This document shows positions 61,319 to 64,000 of a DNA stretch of 64,000 bases, piece by piece. The notes beneath the pieces are model-generated. The model searched no databases. It was not told the DNA's origin and saw only the letters and a program-made list of their open reading frames with translations. Source of the stretch: Actinoplanes ianthinogenes (GTDB lineage: Bacteria; Actinomycetota; Actinomycetes; Mycobacteriales; Micromonosporaceae); contig NZ_AP023356.1 in NCBI RefSeq assembly GCF_018324205.1, positions 6,325,501-6,389,500 on the forward strand, given 5' to 3'. The position numbers were made by a program, and so were the translations under genes. Numbering within the stretch: position 1 is the stretch's first letter; every line of letters starts with the position of its first letter.

Positions 61319-62539
61319 GTGACGCGTCGCAAGTTCACACCCGAAGAATTGAGCGGCTTCGCCTTGCGGGGTCTGGAGAGCGCGACCCCGGGTGACCGCT
61401 GGGTGCGCCGAGACATCGCGGACTCTTTTCTTGCCTTGGTGGACTTGCACTCCGCTACTACGGATGGCGAACTTCCGGCTGGTGATTTCCTGCCCGCCAT
61501 GGTGGCGCAGTTGGAGCGGTTGCGGTGGGACGCGGGGATGGCCGCCGCCTATCAGGTCGATGAGATCGAGGAGGCCGGGTGGGAGCGGCGTGCTCAGGCG
61601 TTGCGGGTCCGTTCGGCGTTGGAGTATCTGAAGGACGACTTCGCCGGTACGTCGGTGGCGGATCTGGTGGACGCGGAGACGATCGCGGACGCGGATGCGG
61701 CGATCCGGGAGCTGATCGACGAGCACGGGCCGGCTGATCCGGAGGACCTGCCGGAGTACGTGCCGGCGTCGCACTGGTGGTGGGACGGTTCGTACCGGGC
61801 GGCCATGCCGGACTGGGTGACGGTGTATCGCATCGGTGAGGCTCCGGACGATCTGCGGTCGGCGTTCTACATCGCGGATCGGGCGTATCCGCGGCCCTGG
61901 CTGGCGGAGGCGGCCAGGCAGGAGGCGTCGAAGGCGCTGTCCGAGCGCGGGATCATCCGGTCCCTCTCCGGCGTCGAAGGCTCCGCCGGATATCCCGGTG
62001 GCGCGTTGCCGACCTGGGAGGAGTTCCGGCAGCGGCATTTCGTCGACGGCGTTCCGCTGCCCGTCCGGAGCGTGCCGCAGGCCTACGTGTCGCCGCCGGG
62101 CCTGGCGGCGATGCGTGCGGAGATCCGCCGGGACGGCTCGGCCGTGCTGGCCGAGTTGGAGAGCATCGCCGCCGAGGCCTTCCCCGGCTCTCCGACGCAG
62201 CTGAACGACATCCAGGGTCCGGTCCGGATGTCGCCGGCGTCGGTGTACGAGCACGAGGAGCTGTGGGGCTTCCGGATCAGTTTCATGGTGTTCCCCGAGT
62301 ACCCGGCGGATGTGCCGCCCGCCGACGAGGTCGCCGCACTGACGCCGGTGCTGACCGGTCGTGGCTGGAGTGTCGGCCCGGTGCAGGAGAAGCCAGGAAA
62401 GCTGGAACTCGACGTGAGCCGGGGCGAGCACCGCCTGCATGTCTTCGCCGAGCCGGGAGCGGTCACCTTCCACGCGGTGTCGCCGCGGTACCGCGCGCCG
62501 GCCGAGCCGGGCGCCACCTGGGTGATCGAGCCGCGATGA
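61319..62539 (+). CDS. Candidate immunity protein of the giant toxin, 406 residues
   Basis: GTG start 2 bp after the toxin stop, the position expected of a cognate immunity gene. The first about 55 codons share the lower GC of the toxin tip, the rest returns to high GC, so it looks bipartite: an N-terminal helical part (KFTPEELSGFALRGLESAT; PAMVAQLERLRWDAGMAAAYQ) and a larger C-terminal part (YVPASHWWWDGSYRAAMPDW; ... LHVFAEPGAVTFHAVSP). No family recognised. Overlaps the next small frame by 4 bp (ATGA). Confidence 0.75.
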   Translation: MTRRKFTPEELSGFALRGLESATPGDRWVRRDIADSFLALVDLHSATTDGELPAGDFLPAMVAQLERLRWDAGMAAAYQVDEIEEAGWERRAQALRVRSALEYLKDDFAGTSVADLVDAETIADADAAIRELIDEHGPADPEDLPEYVPASHWWWDGSYRAAMPDWVTVYRIGEAPDDLRSAFYIADRAYPRPWLAEAARQEASKALSERGIIRSLSGVEGSAGYPGGALPTWEEFRQRHFVDGVPLPVRSVPQAYVSPPGLAAMRAEIRRDGSAVLAELESIAAEAFPGSPTQLNDIQGPVRMSPASVYEHEELWGFRISFMVFPEYPADVPPADEVAALTPVLTGRGWSVGPVQEKPGKLELDVSRGEHRLHVFAEPGAVTFHAVSPRYRAPAEPGATWVIEPR

Positions 62540-62655
62540 GGACGACTCCGCCGGCCCGGACCAGGCTGGAAGCGCAGGTGTACCTCGAGGTGACGCCCTG
62601 TGAGTGCGGGGCTGCTGGACCAGAGATTGAGGCGTGGCGTGATGGTGTCGATTGA
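62536..62655 (+). pseudogene. 39-codon fragment of the gene at 63211
   Basis: MRTTPPARTRLEAQVYLEVTPCECG matches the start of the gene at 63211 (RTRLEAQLYLEVTPCECG); after the Cys pair the frame runs into unrelated codons and stops. It looks like the remnant left by a deletion or recombination between immunity-type cassettes. Confidence 0.7.
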
Positions 62656-63214
62656 TGGTGTCCGGATCCGCGCGGAACGGATCCGGGCGATCTCCTGGGC
62701 GCAGTCGATGGACCACGTCTACTCGCGAACGCTGCTGATGCGGGAGTTTCTGCGGCGAGCCGCTGTCGTGGTGGGTGACAGCGGGCCGCCGGGGTGGCCG
62801 TTCTGCGATCTGGTCGCTGTCGTCGATCCCTCGGTGCGTGCTGACGCAGCGCTGGTCGCGGAGGTGGCCGGAGCGGTGCGCGGCGCCGGGCAGTTCACCC
62901 CGATTCCGGAGACCTGTGTGGCGGCTTTGCATGGGGCTCGGCTGGCGGCCGAGCGGGCCGTGCCGTGGCCGGATCCGTTCGAGCCGTTGCTGCTGATGTA
63001 CGAGCGTGGTGGCGCGTTCACCTTCAACGGCGCCGGGATGATCGAGGTCGACCTGGTCGGGATTCCGCGACGGACGCCGCGGGAGTACCTGTCCGTCGCG
63101 CCGATCGCGTCGCTCGACGCCGCATACCTGGACGAGGCGGACGCGGAGTTCGCCGAGAAGCTGCGGGCCCGGCGGAAGCCGGCTGTTCCTCCGGCGGCGG
63201 GTGACGGATCGTGA
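62642..63214 (+). CDS. Hypothetical protein in the post-toxin cluster, 190 residues
   Basis: From the ATG at 62642; a GTG at 62600 is also in frame. Soluble alpha/beta look: RIRAERIRAISWAQSMDHVYSR, EPLLLMYERGGAFTFNGAGM. No family recognised. Its stop overlaps the next gene (GTGA), so cotranslated. Possibly an additional immunity protein for an alternative toxin tip. Confidence 0.68.
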   Translation: MVSIDGVRIRAERIRAISWAQSMDHVYSRTLLMREFLRRAAVVVGDSGPPGWPFCDLVAVVDPSVRADAALVAEVAGAVRGAGQFTPIPETCVAALHGARLAAERAVPWPDPFEPLLLMYERGGAFTFNGAGMIEVDLVGIPRRTPREYLSVAPIASLDAAYLDEADAEFAEKLRARRKPAVPPAAGDGS

Positions 63215-64000
63215 CCTATCCACTGGCCCGGACCAGGCTGGAAGCGCAGCTCTATCTCGAGGTGACGCCGTGCGAGTGCGGGCATCTCGGCCTGGACGCG
63301 CGGGCCGAGCCGGTGCGGTTCGAGGACGGCACGCCCGGCTGGCGGTATGCGGGCGTGTGCGCGGCGTGCGGCCGGGACCGGGTGTACGTCTTCCGCGCGC
63401 CGGCGGTCTCGCAGGAGGTGTCGACTCCCGACGAGGTGGTGTACGGCCTCGGCGGCACGTCGGAGCTGCTGGACCCGGCGCAGTGGCTCTGGGTGGCACA
63501 GCGGTACGCGGCGGCCGTACCGTCGAACTCGGACAGCGTGCCGGAAGCCGAGCGTGCCACCGTGCGCAGCTGGTTGATGGCGGCCGTGGCCGCCGTCGGG
63601 GAGATCGAGAAGTTCGTGCCGGACGACGGGGACAGCGTCCCGGCGTCGGCGTTCCGGACCCGGGGTGGTCAGGCCTGGTATCAGCGGGATCCGCACGCCT
63701 TCCGTGCGGACAGCCTGGACGATCTGCGCATGGGGTATGAACGCCGGCTGCGAGCGATGCGTGCGGGCGCGCCTCCGCGGATGAGCCGGGAACGGGCTGC
63801 CCGCGTGACATCGGCGAACCGGATCCAGGAACAGTGGGTGGAACGCCATGGCATCGACGACGAGGAGTGGGTGGAAGGCGGCGCCTCCGGGCCGCGCCGC
63901 CGGTCACCGAGCCCGGCGCAGCGGGCGGAGCTGACCCGGCTGCTGCGTGAGGCGGCCGGACTGGACGAGCGAACCGGGCTGTCGCTGGACGATCCGGTGG
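63211..64000 (+). CDS. Zinc-ribbon-containing hypothetical protein (3' end beyond window)
   Basis: Open from the GTG at 63211 to the edge, at least 263 codons. Residues 18-60 contain PCECG and VCAACGRDRVYVF, a Cys4 zinc-ribbon pattern. Charged helical C-terminal part (SRERAARVTSANRIQEQWVE). The same N-terminal block is repeated as a fragment at 62536. Probably part of the immunity or orphan-module cluster. Confidence 0.72.
   Translation, partial: MTYPLARTRLEAQLYLEVTPCECGHLGLDARAEPVRFEDGTPGWRYAGVCAACGRDRVYVFRAPAVSQEVSTPDEVVYGLGGTSELLDPAQWLWVAQRYAAAVPSNSDSVPEAERATVRSWLMAAVAAVGEIEKFVPDDGDSVPASAFRTRGGQAWYQRDPHAFRADSLDDLRMGYERRLRAMRAGAPPRMSRERAARVTSANRIQEQWVERHGIDDEEWVEGGASGPRRRSPSPAQRAELTRLLREAAGLDERTGLSLDDPV

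Overview
This window is very GC-rich DNA from an actinomycete. Gene order (panB, nadE, glnA2, glnE, later glnA1 and an RDD gene), a SARP regulator, a GlnR-type operator and a WXG100/type VII secretion (T7SS) locus point to an Actinoplanes-like Micromonosporaceae; that assignment is inference from gene content and style, because no rRNA or tRNA gene was recognised.

Layout. 1-6.2 kb: a giant Ala/Lys/Gly repeat protein resembling histone H1 tails, open at the left edge. 6.3-8.5 kb: an SOS-box-like repeat, an RNB-domain ribonuclease and a gene-free 70-bp tandem repeat array. 8.5-20.3 kb: metabolic core with panB, nadE, glnA2, a DUF350 membrane protein, an LtrA-like protein divergent from a WYL regulator, a GNAT and a VOC protein, a glutamine amidotransferase and glnE. 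20.3-34 kb: an OhrR/MarR-type regulator divergent from a 68-residue protein, an MFS transporter, a membrane protein carrying seven 21-residue repeats, two overlapping polyprenol-phosphate-sugar mannosyltransferases (MptB-like and GT87), a secreted phytase-like esterase, a DrrAB-type exporter and a convergent 1002-residue SARP/NB-ARC regulator.

34.1-39.6 kb is an accessory island bounded by a 23-bp near-identical repeat of the glnA1 3' end, each copy accompanied by a copy of the same hairpin. It carries small zinc-knuckle proteins, a 44-residue membrane peptide, a lower-GC membrane protein and a tightly coupled GntR-PP2C-NUDIX operon; no integrase is visible. It separates glnE from glnA1, which has a four-half-site GlnR-like operator upstream.

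41.6-64 kb is a bipolar T7SS-type polymorphic toxin locus. The minus arm holds two WXG-like substrates and a recent tandem duplicate pair. The plus arm holds two WXG100 proteins, a YbaB-like protein, an ESX-like small protein and one 4609-residue protein. The giant has a WXG-like head, repeats, two HEVDH motifs, three divergent GNAT-like modules, two GT-B glycosyltransferase-like domains, a RelA/SpoT-like region and a short lower-GC C-terminal tip. It is followed by an immediately adjacent candidate immunity gene and shuffled downstream genes, one a 39-codon fragment of its neighbour. This locus is the strongest candidate for an undescribed system.
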